Origin: Terebella lapidaria
Lineage: Eukaryota > Annelida > Polychaeta > Terebellida > Terebellidae
Length of the DNA stretch: 64,000 nucleotides
Reading direction: 5' to 3'
NCBI GenBank assembly: GCA_949152475.1
Contig: OX424562.1
Coordinates: 41,340,157 to 41,404,156 of the forward strand
A program made the position numbers and the translations under genes. Positions 37,401-50,300 of this stretch are shown piece after piece. The stretch's first letter is position 1; each line of letters begins with the position of its first letter. Below the pieces are notes generated by a model. That model ran no database searches, was not told the DNA's origin, and worked only from the letters and a program-made list of their open reading frames with translations.

Positions 37401-37937
37401 AGCCTTAGGCGCCACCGACCAACTGTCCCCGGACGCAGTGTTGGTCGCCACTACGTCCAGCTTCAGTTTCCCTGCCGTGAGGGATGGCTTTGTCCCGCAG
37501 CACCAGGCCGAGGATAGACACTCCGGCGCGGACTGGGAAGATTCCCCTGGTATCTGCGTGCCCGCAGTCGTTCCAGCAAGTCCGAACACTTCAGCCAAAA
37601 GTGTCCCAGTTTTCCGCAGAAATAGCAGGGCGGGGCCCGAGCCGTCCTATACTGTGACTCCACGTCCGGAGACGGAGCCGCGGACGCCGGAGTCGGCTCC
37701 GCAGACTGGGTACTGTCTGTGGAGGGCTCCTCGCGCTCCGCACCGCCGCCGGAGCCGCCCGGAGGCAGCTCCGCATCATTACCACCCTTTCCCTTCCCAC
37801 TGTTTCTCTGTTTTTCACTCATTCTCTCAGGTATCTTGTCCCGGAGAAGCGGACGGTCCCCAGGGACGAGGGAGCAAGGAACTGTGATGTTAGGCTGCTA
37901 TGGAACGCCGTCGGGCTCATCCTGGTCACGGCACCAC

Positions 37938-38655
37938 TGTAAAGTTCGGCGGGCACCCGCTACAGGGCGTCCGGCACTACTCTACGAAACACTACAACCA
38001 GGTACAGTCAGCCCGGAACGAGTCCGGCCGTCATACACTACGACATAACACATGCATCTCACCAACTCCTTGACTACAACATGCATATTACACAGTTATG
38101 GTAATGTAGCCGTATGTAGAGCCTGAGATGCCATGGGAGCGGCACCACGAAACCCGTACACGTGGGCATGTTGCTGGCCGGCCTCGCCGAAGGCACTGTC
38201 ACAGAGATGGAACTCTGAGCCAGCCCGACGGTCTGCCAGAGCCTGTGTCACACCACCCCGGGTGGAGAAGAGAACTGGCGATCCACAAGGCTTGCGCCCC
38301 CGGAGTCAGCAACTGTCTCTACCCCAGCCCGGGCCCCCAATGGAAATCGTCCCCAGGGCCCGAGAGGGCCTTACCGAAGACACAGGGACGTAAAGCTCAT
38401 GGCGAGCCTCTCGTCCTGCCTCTCGGCTTGCTCTGGGACAATCTCACAGACCAAGCAAAATGCTCGCGTATATATCGAGCCAAGAGGCGGGGGGAGAGAC
38501 TGGGTCACCACTTGTTATAGTTTACTGCGCGCGATTAGGTACAATGCGTTGCTAGGCAGCGCATGCTCCAAGCTCGAGCGGTCTAAAGATAGGCCACAAT
38601 ACTTGCTAGTGTTTTGCAAAGACTCCTGCCGCGATCTTTGGGCAAAATCGCCACA
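37938..38655 (-). repeat. 5' LTR of minus-strand Gypsy element
   Basis: Runs on the minus strand from TGTGGCGATTTTGCCC to GCCGAACTTTACA. It is nearly identical to the partner at 30709-31425. The TATATA stretch is conserved. The tRNA-His-type primer site follows directly. Confidence 0.92.
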
Positions 38656-38892
38656 TATAATAAATTACAACCCATGGCATAGATATATCTACCAGGGCGA
38701 GGGGGAGGGGGGTGAGGAACAGGGGACACATGTCCCCAATTCCAGGCTAAATGATGTCCTTATGCACCCCCTTTACAGAGACTGCATGCCCCCAACCCTC
38801 GCCTGAAACAGAATCCAATGTACTCAAAATATTGACAGGTGGAAAGGGGGGTCAAAATAAGCTCATTCAAAACTACATTTATTATCAAAAAA
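38656..38892. other. Flank after Gypsy element, no gene seen
   Basis: Starts with TATAA (38656-38660), the second half of the target duplication. The rest is unassigned sequence with G-rich runs (GAGGGGGAGGGGGG near 38700). Confidence 0.5.
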
Positions 38893-40729
38893 TTAGCCCA
38901 AGGGCTAAGAAAGGTTACCGGACAATATATGTTTTAGATCTTAGCCAATTTGTTCAGGGACCTTGAAAATATGGTCGAAGATCAAATACAAGGTTGCAAA
39001 AATATTCATCATATATCATTTCATACGTGTTCACTTGATTCAACAGATTCCTAAGCTGTAAGGTTGATAATAATCGAGATATTAGCCACTCTGTGCTCTG
39101 ACCTTGAAAATGAGGTCAAAGGTCAAATTCAAGGTAACGATAAAGTTCAGCATATATCACTTCCTATATGCCCACAATTGATTCCTAAACTGGTAAGTAG
39201 ATAATAAGTGAGATATCAGCAACTTTGTGCTCTGATCTTGAAAATGAGGTCAAAGGTCAAATTCAAAGTCACGACAATATTCTGCATATATCATTTTCTA
39301 TATGTCCAAAATTGATTCCTAAGCTGTGAAGTCGATAATAAGCGAGATATTAGCCATTTTGTGCCATGACCTTGAAAATAAGGCGAAAAGGTCAAATTCA
39401 AGGTCATCAGATATTCAGCTTATATCAATTCCTATATGTTCACAATTGATTAATAAGCTGTAAAGTCGATAATAAGCGAGATATTAGCCATTTTGTGCTA
39501 TGACATTGAATATGAGGTCAAAGGTCAAATTCAAGGTCATCAGAATATTCGGCGTCAATCATTTCCTATATGTCCACAATTGATTTCTAAGCTGTAAAGT
39601 CCATAATAAGCGAGATATTAGCCAATTTGTGTTCTGACCTTGAAAATGAGGTCAAAGGTCAAATTCAAAGTCACGACAATAATTTGCATATATCATTTCC
39701 TATATGTCCAAAATTGATTCCTAAGCTGTAAAGTCGATATTAAGCGAGATATTAGCCATTTTGTGCCATGACCTTGAAAATAAGGTGAAAGGTCAAACTC
39801 AAGGTCATCAGAATATTTAGCGTATATCAATTCCTATATGTTCACAATTGCATCCTAACTGTAAAGTCAATAATAAGTGAGATATTAGCCATTTTGTGCT
39901 CTGACTTTGAAAATGAGGTCAAAGGTCAAATTCAGTCAAGACAATATTTTACATATATCATTTCCTATATGTCCATAATTGATTCCTAAGCTGTAAAGTC
40001 GATAATAAGCGAGGTATTAGCCATTTGGTGTTATGACCTTGAAAATAAGGGGAAAGGTCAAATCCAAGGTCATCAGAATATTCAGCGTATATGAATTCAT
40101 ATATGTACACAAGTGTATCCTAAGCTGTGAAGTAGATAATAAGGGAGATATTAGCCATTTTGTGCTCTGATCTTGAAATGAGGTAAAAGGTCAAATTCAA
40201 GGTCAGGAGAATATTCAGTATATATTATTTCCTATATGTTCACCATTGATTCCTAATCTCCAATCTCAATATTATTGGCAATAATGTGTCCCATTATAAA
40301 GCATAATGGAATTTTACATGGGAAAGTGCATTTTTTACATTTGGGTCCCGTTGAAAAAATCAAAATGGCCGCCCCACACAGAACGACGATTCAGGGAGAG
40401 TGAAACCTATACACATCACAGAGGTATATGAGGGGAATCTTTTGAAACAAAAATCTCAAATCTGATCAGACTGTTTTTGAGAAAACGACCGCCAAAGTCC
40501 AAAATTGGCCGTTTTTCGTTAAAAATGGCCGCCATTTCGAACTAAATTCAAAAATCAAAAAAATAAAAAATACCTCCTTCTTGAAATATTTTTAGGCATT
40601 TTTGTGCGAAATTTCAGAAAGATTCGATGGTAAACTTTAAAGATAAAAATGTAGACGGACCACGACGAAGACGACGGTCGCAACGCCACGGCAATAGTTT
40701 ATCGGACCAAAGGTTCAGTAACCTAAAAA
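38893..40729 (+). mobile_element. Hairpin-ended element with tandem core, third copy
   Basis: Starts with the same hairpin TTAGCCCAAGGGCTAA (38893-38908) and GGTTACCGGACAAT. It carries about ten core units of ~133 bp to about 40250, the unique part (CCCATTATAAAGCATAA, AAAATGGCCGCC, GACGACGGTCGCAACGCC), and the distal end with TCGGACCAAAGGTTCAG and TAACCTAAAA. The distal hairpin is slightly decayed here. The copy at 40730 begins at the next base. Confidence 0.75.
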
Positions 40730-40940
40730 TTAGCCCAAGGGCTAAGAAAGGTTACCGGACAATGTATATTTTATATATTAGCCTTTTGTCCCATGACCTT
40801 AGAAATAAGGTCACTGTTCAATTCAAGGTCACGAGAAACTTCAGCCCATATCATTTCTAGCATGTCCACAATTGATGCCAAAGCCGTAAAGTCGATAATA
40901 AGCGAGATAGTAACCATTTTGTCAAAGGTCAAAAATATGT
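40730..40940 (+). mobile_element. Hairpin-ended element, truncated fourth copy
   Basis: Directly abuts the previous copy: the hairpin TTAGCCCAAGGGCTAA lies at 40730-40745, followed by GGTTACCGGACAATG and about one and a half core units before similarity is lost near 40940. Head-to-tail abutment without spacer fits rolling-circle products, though a later duplication is possible. Confidence 0.7.
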
Positions 40941-41340
40941 AGGAACGAACATGCATCAAGTTATATACTGGGCACTGAGTATTTCAAATTTGACAAAAGT
41001 ACTTGCTTAGTACTATACCATGCCCCCAGCCTCGAACGAATTCTGGACGTACACAGATGATAAACATGAAACTAATTCATTTAGCGCCAGTATGTATTAG
41101 CTGAGTTATTAGCAATTTCCAAACTCGACAATTCAACACAAATTGTTTATTCCGAACCAAGCCATGGAAAACAAAACACCACATGTATCTAAAGCACTTC
41201 TCTCCTCTACCATGTCATTTACTGTGACCTTATGAAAAGGAACCAAGGAAATACATGTTAAGACATATACTGAAAGAAGACATGTAAACTTTAGCAACAC
41301 CAATGCAACAAAGCATACTGTATTCAAGACATACTAAAAG
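40941..41340. other. Intergenic stretch, nothing recognised
   Basis: No coding similarity, RNA gene or repeat was identified in this AT-rich sequence. Confidence 0.4.
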
Positions 41341-43811
41341 TCAAATGTACATGTAACAACGTTCATTGTTATGCAGAGTGGTATATCCTGTCTCCCACAG
41401 TCCGGATTCCATCCATCCGTGTCGACGTCTTGGTCTTAGGGCTCGAGGCGCCAGTGGAGCATCTGCAACTGGCAGATCATCGGACAAGTCCTGGTCGCCT
41501 GCAGGCAGGATGGGTTGAGCAGGAATATCGGAGGTTTCGTTGTCATCCGATGACGTGTCACTGGCATATGGATCGACATGGTGATGACTGTGTGTTGATG
41601 ATGGACATGACAGGGATACTGGAAAAACCTCCGATGGTTTTACTTTGTACTTTCGGGAACGGAATTGTGAACCAATCAGTTTTTGGATGTTGAGGAAGCC
41701 AGCTTCCACCTGAGTTACAATGTAGCGCTCTCGAGCTTCATGTTTTGATCCTTCAGACTTGAGATACACCAGCTGTCGAAGGGCGATTTTGGGTTTTATT
41801 GCTGGTATCATCTTGGGTGCTTTGGAGCGAGCACTGAGATCGTGGTTACGCGTTCGGTTCTGATACTGTCTAGTGGCTAGTGTCTCATCATGCAAGGTCA
41901 GCTTTTCACCAGTGACGCCATCCCTTCGAGTGGGAATTTCTTTGGCACTCAAGCCACGGTATTATTGGCATTAAGGTTGACAAGAAAGTTGATACCCTGG
42001 CGATTGTTGAGAATGGACCTTTTCACAGAGGCCTCTCGGAGACAATGAATATTCGGCAATCGTCGGGTTATTCCGTCAATTCAAACTAACCACTAAAGGC
42101 TGCTCGCCCGCACGTGCGTGTTATGGCAACGTAAAACCACGTTCGTGAAACTCCGTGGCTTATGACCACCCTTTGAACCCCTACCACCGTAAAGAATATA
42201 GTCGTGCATTCTACTAGCACGTGGATATATTACATAATTCAAAATAGCGCTGTAGATGTTTTGGCATGAAAAATTTGTAAATCAAATGCACCTATTGCGC
42301 ATCAAAATTTTGATGATACTGAATTTAAAACATTCAATACAAATATACAATGCTCTGTAACTTCGAATAAGCCTTCTCGTTCATTCACGTGTGGAAAATA
42401 GGCTACAAATCATCGTTACACAGCAGATTTAACATTTTTTCCTGATACTAGCCTATTTGTTCTTCTAATTTACGTGTATTTCGTGAATAATGACGTGAAA
42501 ACATCGCAGAAAAATTACGTACACTGTTGCCATAATTTCACTTATTTTGTCTAGCAAATTCGCAAAATATAAAGAAAGAGACTATAATATTTATTTGTGA
42601 ATATTTTCATTTCATTTTGTATTCACTTGATTCATTAAGTATAATATCTTGGAAAAGCCTATCTATGTTAAAGTAGGTAATTTTATGTACGATAAAGATC
42701 TATGTAATGATAGCGTGAATGAATCTGTGGTACAACCCAAACTTCGATCATTGCCAGAGTTATCTCTTCTCATGCGCTGTCTCACGCCATGTGGAATATT
42801 GTACATTTTTAACGTGAAGAACTAGCTGACTTCGTATTTTACGATATAAAACTTGCAAACATATATCGTGTTGACTATTACCGTACGTAATGCTGCATTA
42901 CGGTAATTGGGTACCACGGAGGATAGCCTGTTGACCAGTTTATTCTTAAGATTGCACGCGCCAGCCGCACGTGGTTCTAGCATTATGTCAAACGACCGTT
43001 TAAACCCGCCGCACGAAATGCGTACTATTTTCGATTCAGATTGATTATATAAGCACAAATGGCCAATATGATAACTGACACTTCATATTTTGCACATTTT
43101 GATGTGAAAATCGGCTTCATTTCCGCTACAAAGATTTTGTTTACGACCGTTAAATGACTCGAATGCGAGCACTTGTGATTGGTCGGAGAATGACAGCATT
43201 CGGGAAATTTTGGCGGGAAAGTCTATGAAAAGGTCCATTCCCCCCTGGACAAATTTGTGTAGGCTTGTACACATGGTTGGGCAGTGAGCACTTTAGCTGA
43301 GTGTTCGGATTGTAGGATATATGGGCCCCAGTGGTTGACTGCAGATGAAATGGCAAGGGCCTCAATCTCACATGGTAACCAGTTAGTTTGGTGAGATTTC
43401 AACTTGGCTGAGAAGTATCCACCGAGGTGCATGCAACCTTGTCGCAAGATGTATAGCACAGAACCGATCCCACCGTTTTGTACTGCACCATCATTAGTTA
43501 TGACCAAATGGTCACTTTTTCTTGGAGTTGTGATGGTTTTTGAGTTGCTGATACTTTGTTGAGCGTGGCGGAATGCTTCCAACTGATGCGATCAGGTGAC
43601 TTTCGGCCAGCAGTGATTTTCTCAAGCTCAGCTGACAGTCGGGAATACTGAGCCTTGATGTGCCTTGATGTGCTTCACTGCGCCACACCAGGCTCGCAGA
43701 CCTTTCACCGTGGTGGGGGGCTGGGATGTTGTGAGAGGATTTATTTTGTGCTGTGACATACTGATGGCACCTTGTGACCAAATCCATCGTCGTTGTGACA
43801 GGATCGGACAC
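41341..43811 (-). mobile_element. Remains of a second LTR-retrotransposon type
   Basis: The minus strand shows an RNase H-like region about 43620-43230 (LVITNDGAVQNGGIGSVLYI, YFSAKLKSHQTNWLPCEIEA) and, further along, an integrase C-terminal-like region 41952-41341 (SEGSKHEARERYIVTQVEAG, KLIGSQFRSRKYKV) ending in an acidic and then basic tail. The arrangement matches pol proteins of an LTR element widespread in marine invertebrates and distinct from the two Gypsy copies above. It may be Ty3/Gypsy or BEL-like; I cannot decide. The 42000-43080 stretch between the parts shows no pol similarity. No LTRs were seen. It is heavily degraded, with many breaks, and looks old. Confidence 0.65.
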
Positions 43812-44220
43812 GCGACAGTTTTATCTGGTTGGGGAGAGTCGGAGGTTGGTTTTCTAAAACTTTTGGAGAATTCTTAACATGCATTACTGCATCAACATTT
43901 TTTCATATATGCATTAACACGGCATTACAACAATTGCAGGATTTGGTGCATTTTCCTGAATGGCCCTGTCTGAATGTTCCAAGGCATGGAAGAATCATTG
44001 CAGTAGACTTCAACACGTCGATGGAATATTTGGAATAAATCATGAATGAGACGAGAGGCAAACCTCCAGACACCTTTATTGAGAATTTTTAAGGCAACTC
44101 GAATACTAGAGTAATGTTCACGGTCAGACACAGACATCTACACCACACAACGGACAAGGATATGTTGGACATTTGCATATTCATTGACATGAATGAAGTA
44201 TAACAAGTAATCTATATATG

Positions 44221-44222
<2 letters not shown>
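43812..44222. other. Intergenic stretch, nothing recognised
   Basis: No gene was recognised between the retroelement remains and the CT run. The short frames here lack any known motif. Confidence 0.4.

Positions 44223-44266
<44 letters not shown>
44223..44266. repeat. (CT)n microsatellite
   Basis: Twenty-two CT dinucleotides without interruption, just ahead of the long minisatellite. Confidence 0.97.
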
Positions 44267-44268
<2 letters not shown>

Positions 44269-44330
44269 CGCTGTATATTTCACTGTTATTCCGGATCCTC
44301 TCTGTCATATGGTGTAGTGGAAATAGTGAA

Positions 44331-47300
44331 ATGTTATGACCTGTACCTGTGTATCTCCCATGTTATGACCTGTACCTGTGTATCTCAAATGTTATGACCC
44401 GTACCTGTGTATCTCCCATGTTATGACCTGTACCTGTGCATCTCCCATGTTATGACCTGTACCTGTGTATCTCCCATGTTATGACCTGTACCTGTGTATC
44501 TCCCATGTTATGACCCTTACCTGTGTATCTCCCATGTTATGGCCCGTACCTGTGTATCTCCCATGTTATGACCTGTACCTGTGTATCTCCCATGTTATGA
44601 CCCATACCTGTGTATCTCCCATGTAATGACCTGTACCTGTGTATCTCCCATGTTATGACCCGTACCTGTGTATCTCCCATGTTATGACCCATACCTGTGT
44701 ATCTCCCATGTTATGACCTGTACCTGTGTATCTCCCATGTTATGACCTGTACCTGTGTATCTCCCATATCATGACCCATACCTGTGTATCTCCCATGTTA
44801 TGACAAGTATCTGTGTATCTCCCATGTTATGTCCCGTACCTGTGTATCTCCCATGTTATGACCTGTACCTGTGTATCTCCCATGTTATGACCCGTACCTG
44901 TGTATCTCCCATGTTATGACCTGTACCTGTGTATCTCCCATGTTATGACCTGTACCTGTGTATCTCCCATGTTATGACCTGTACCTGTGTATCTCCCATG
45001 TTATGACCTGTACCTGTGTATCTCCCATGTTATGACCCGTACCTGTGTATCTCCCATGTTATGACCTGTACCTGTGTATCTCCCATGTTATGACCCGTAC
45101 CTGTGTATCTCCCATGTTATGACCCATACCTGTGTATCTCCCATGTAATGACCTGTACCTGTGTATCTCCCATGTTATGACCCGTACCTGTGTATCTCCC
45201 ATGTTATGACCCATACCTGTGTATCCCCCATGTTATGACCTGTACCTGTGTATCTCCCATGTTATGACCTGTACCTGTGTATCTCCCATATTATGACCCA
45301 TACCTGTGTATCTCCCATGTTATGACCCGTATCTGTGTATCTCCCATGTTATGTCCCGTACCTGTGTATCTCCCGTGTTATGACCTGTACCTGTGTATCT
45401 CCCATGTGATGACCTGTACCTGTGTATCTCCCATGTTATGACCCGTACCTGTGTATCTCCCATGTTATGACCTGTACCTGTGTATCTCCCATGTTATGAC
45501 CCGTACCTGTGTATCTCCCATGTTATGACCTGTACCTGTGTATCTCCCATGTTATGACCTGTACCTGTGTATCTCCCATGTTATGACCTGTACCTGTGTA
45601 TCTCCCATGTTATGACCTGTACCTGTGTATCTCCCATGTTATGACCCGTACCTGTGTATCTCCCATGTTATGACCTGTACCTGTGTATCTCCCATGTTAT
45701 GACCCGTACCTGTGTATCTCCCATGTTATGACCCATACCTGTGTATCTCCCATGTAATGACCTGTACCTGTGTATCTCCCATGTTATGACCCGTACCTGT
45801 GTATCTCCCATGTTATGACCCATACCTGTGTATCTCCCATGTTATGACCTGTACCTGTGTATCTCCCATGTTATGACCTGTACCTGTGTATCTCCCATAT
45901 TATGACCCATACCTGTGTATCTCCCATGTTATGACCCGTATCTGTGTATCTCCCATGTTATGACCTGTACCTGTGTATCTCCCATGTTATGACCTGTACC
46001 TGTGTATCTCCCATGTTATGACCTGTACCTGTGTATCTCCCATGTTATGACCCGTACCTGTGTATCTCCCATGTTATGACCCATACCTGTGTATCTCACA
46101 TGTGATGACCTGTACCTGTGTATCTCCCATGTTATGACCTGTACCTGTGTATCTCCCATGTTATGACCCGTACCTGTGTATCTCCCATGTTATGACCCAT
46201 ACCTGTGTATCTCACATGTGATGACCTGTACCTGTGTATCTCCCATGTTATGACCTGTACCTGTGTATCTCCCATGTTATGACCTGCACCTGTGTATCTC
46301 CCATGTTATGACCCGTACCTGTGTATCTCCCATGTTATGACCTGTACCTGTGTATCTCCCATGTTATGACCTGTACCTGTGTATCTCCCATGTTATGACC
46401 CGTACCTGTGTACCTCCCATGTTATGACCTGCACCTGTGTATCTCCAATGTTATGACCCATACCTGTGTATCTCCCATGTTATGACACATACCTGTGTAT
46501 CTCCCATGAAATGACCCGTACCTGTGTATCTCCCATGTTATGACCCATACCTGTGTATCTCCCATGTTATGACTTGTACCTGTGTTTCTCCCATGTTATG
46601 ACCTGTACCTGTGTATCTCCCATATTATGACCCATACCTGTGTATCTCCCATGTTATGACCCGTTTCTGTGTATCTCCCATGTTATGTCCCATACCTGTG
46701 TATTTCCCATGTCATGATCTGTACCTGTGTATCTCCCATGTTATGACCTGTACCTGTGTATCTCCCATGTTATGACCTGTACCTGTGTATCTCCCATGTT
46801 ATGACCCGTACCTGTGTATCTCCCATGTAATAACCTGTACCTGTGTATCTCCCATGTTATGACCCGTACCTGTGTATCTCCCATGTTATGACCCATACCT
46901 GTGTATCTCCCATGTTATGACCCGTACCTGTGTATCTCCCATGTTATGACCTGTACCTGTGTATCTCCCATGTTATGACCCATACCTGTGTATCTCCCAT
47001 ATTATGACCCGTACCTGTGTATCTCCCATGTTATGACCTGTACCTGTGTATCTCCCATGTTATGACCTGTACCTGTGTATCTCCCATGTTATGACCTGTA
47101 CCTGTGTATCTCCCATGTTATGACCCGTACCTGTGTATCTCCCATGTAATAACCTGTACCTGTGTATCTCCCATGTTATGACCCGTACCTTTGTATCTCC
47201 CATGTTATGACCCATACCTGTGTATCTCCCATGTTATGACCCGTACCTGTGTATCTCCCATGTTATGACCTGTACCTGTGTATCTCCCATGTTATGACCT

Positions 47301-50300
47301 GTACCTGTGTATCTCCCATGTTATGACCCGTACCTGTGTACCTCCCATGTTATGACCTGCACCTGTGTATCTCCAATGTTATGACCCATACCTGTGTATC
47401 TCCCATGTTATGACCTGTACCTGTGTATCTCCCGTATTATGACCCATACCAGTGTATCTCCCATGTTATGACCCGTACCTGTGTATCTCCCATGTTATGA
47501 CCTGCACCTGTGTATCTCCCATGTTATGACCCGTACCTGTGTATCTCCCATGTTATGACCTGTACCTGTGTATCTCCCATGTTATGACCTGTACCTGTGT
47601 ATCTTCCATGTTATGACCCGTACCTGTGTACCTCCCATGTTATGACCTGCACCTGTGTATCTCCAATGTTATGACCCATACCTGTGTATCTCCCATGTTA
47701 TGACCTGTACCTGTGTATCTCCCGTATTATGACCCATACCAGTGTATCTCCCATGTTATGACCTGTACTTGTGTATCTCCCATGTTATGACCCGTACCTG
47801 TGTATCTTCCATGTTATGACCTGTACCTGTGTATCTCCCATGTTATGACCTGTACCTGTGTATCTCCCATGTTATGATCCGTACCTGTGTATCTCCCATG
47901 TTATGACCTGTACCTGTGTATCTCCCATGTTATGACCTGTACCTGTGTATCTCCCGTATTATGACCCATACCAGTGTATCTCCCATGTTATGACCTGTAC
48001 CTGTGTATCTCCCATGTTATGACCTGTACCTGTGTATCTCCCATGTTATGACCTGTACCTGTGTATCTCCCGTATTATGACCCATACCAGTGTATCTCCC
48101 ATGTTATGACCTGTACCTGTGTATCTCCCATGTTATGACCTGTACCTGTGTATCTCCCATGTTATGACCTGTACCTGTGTATCTCCCATGTTATGACCTG
48201 TACCTGTGTATCTCCCGTATTATGACCCATACCAGTGTATCTCCCATGTTATGACCTGTACCTGTGTATCTCCCATGTTATGACCCGTACCTGTGTATCT
48301 CCCATGTTATGACCTGTACCTGTGTATCTCCCATATTATGACCTGTACCTGTGTATCTCCCATGTTATGACCCGTACCTGTGTATTTCCATGTTATGACC
48401 TGTACCTGTGTATCTCCCATGTTATGACCTGTACCTGTGTATCTCCCATGTTATGACCCGTACCTGTGTATCTCCCATGTAATAACCTGTACCTGTGTAT
48501 CTCCCATGTTATGACCCGTACCTGTGTATCTCCCATGTTATGACCCATACCTGTGTATCTCCCATGTTATGACCCGTACCTGTGTATCTCCCATGTTATG
48601 ACCTCTACCTGTGTATCTCCCATGTTATGACCTGTACCTATGTAGCTCCCATGTTATGACCCGTACCTGTGTATCTCCCATGTTATGACCTGTACCTGTG
48701 TATCTCCCATGTTATGACCTGTACCTGTGTATCTCCCATGTTATGACCTGCACCTGTGTATCTCCAATGTTATGACCCATACCTGTGTATCTCCCATGTT
48801 ATGACCCGTACCTGTGTATCTCCCATGTTATGACCCATACCTGTGTATCTCCCATGTTATGACCCGTACCTGTGTATCTCCCATGTTATGACCCGTACCT
48901 GTGTATCTCCCATGTTATGACCTGTACCTGTGTATCTCCCATGTTATGACCTGTACCTGTGTATCTCCCATGTTATGACCCGTACCTGTGTATCTCCCAT
49001 GTTATGACCCATACCTGTGTATCTCACATGTGATGACCTGTACCTGTGTATCTCCCATGTTATGACCTGTACCTGTGTATCTCCCATGTTATGACCTGCA
49101 CCTGTGTATCTCCCATGTTATGACCCGTACCTGTGTATCTCCCATGTTATGACCTGTACCTGTGTATCTCCCATGTTATGACCTGTACCTGTGTATCTCC
49201 CATGTTATGACCCGTACCTGTGTACCTCCCATGTTATGACCTGCACCTGTGTATCTCCAATGTTATGACCCATACCTGTGTATCTCCCATGTTATGACCC
49301 ATACCTGTGTATCTCACATGTGATGACCTGTACCTGTGTATCTCCCATGTTATGACCTGTACCTGTGTATCTCCCATGTTATGACCCGTACCTGTGTATC
49401 TCCCATGTTATGACCCATACCTGTGTATCTCCCATGTTATGACCCGTACCTGTGTATCTCCCATGTTATGACCTCTACCTGTGTATCTCCCATGTTATGA
49501 CCTGTACCTATGTAGCTCCCATGTTATGACCCGTACCTGTGTATCTCCCATGTTATGACCTGTACCTGTGTATCTCCCATGTTATGACCTGTACCTGTGT
49601 ATCTCCCATGTTATGACCTGCACCTGTGTATCTCCAATGTTATGACCCATACCTGTGTATCTCCCATGTTATGACCCGAACCTGTGTATCTCCCATGTTA
49701 TGACCCATACCTGTGTATCTCCCATGTTATGACCCGTACCTGTGTATCTCCCATGTTATGACCCGTACCTGTGTATCTCCCATGTTATGACCTGTACCTG
49801 TGTATCTCCCATGTTATGACCTGTACATGTGTATCTCCCATGTTATGCCCTGTACCTGTGTATCTCCCATAATATGACCTGTACCTGTGTATCTCACATG
49901 TTATGACCCGTACCTGTGTATCTCTCATGTTATGACCTGTACCTGTGTATCTCCCATGTTATGACCTGTACCTGTGTATCTCCAATGTTATGACCTGTAC
50001 CTGTGTATCTCCCATGTTATGACCCTTACCTGTGTATCTCCCATGTTATGACCTGTACCTGTGTATCTCCCATGTTATGACCTGTACCTGTGTATCTCCC
50101 ATGTTATGACACATACCTGTGTATCTCCCATGAAATGACCTGTACCTGTGTATCTCCCATGTTATGACCCGTACCTGTGTATCTCCCATGTTATGACCCA
50201 TACCTGTGTATCTCCCATGTTATGACTTGTACCTGTGTTTCTCCCATGTTATGACCTGTACCTGTGTATCTCCCATATTATGACCCATACCTGTGTATCT

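Larger units (their letters stand above)
30709..38655 (-). mobile_element. Ty3/Gypsy LTR retrotransposon with both LTRs and TSD
   Basis: LTRs 37938-38655 (5') and 30709-31425 (3') are 718 and 717 bp. By eye they differ at about 17 sites plus one indel, roughly 2.4%, so the insertion is fairly young. TATAA flanks both ends. One base inside the 5' LTR lies TGGTGCCGTGACC (37924-37936), complementary to the 3' end of tRNA-His, a likely primer site. The purine tract adjoins the 3' LTR. Parts on the minus strand: a short gag region with CYFCGKLGHFWLKC near 37620; protease FLVDSGSEIAIV near 37170; reverse transcriptase about 36420-35740 (YIDDVVVYG); RNase H about 35460-35080; integrase about 34620-33700. 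It looks broken, with about three or four breaks. It is related to the plus-strand copy but lacks that copy's third frame. Confidence 0.93.
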
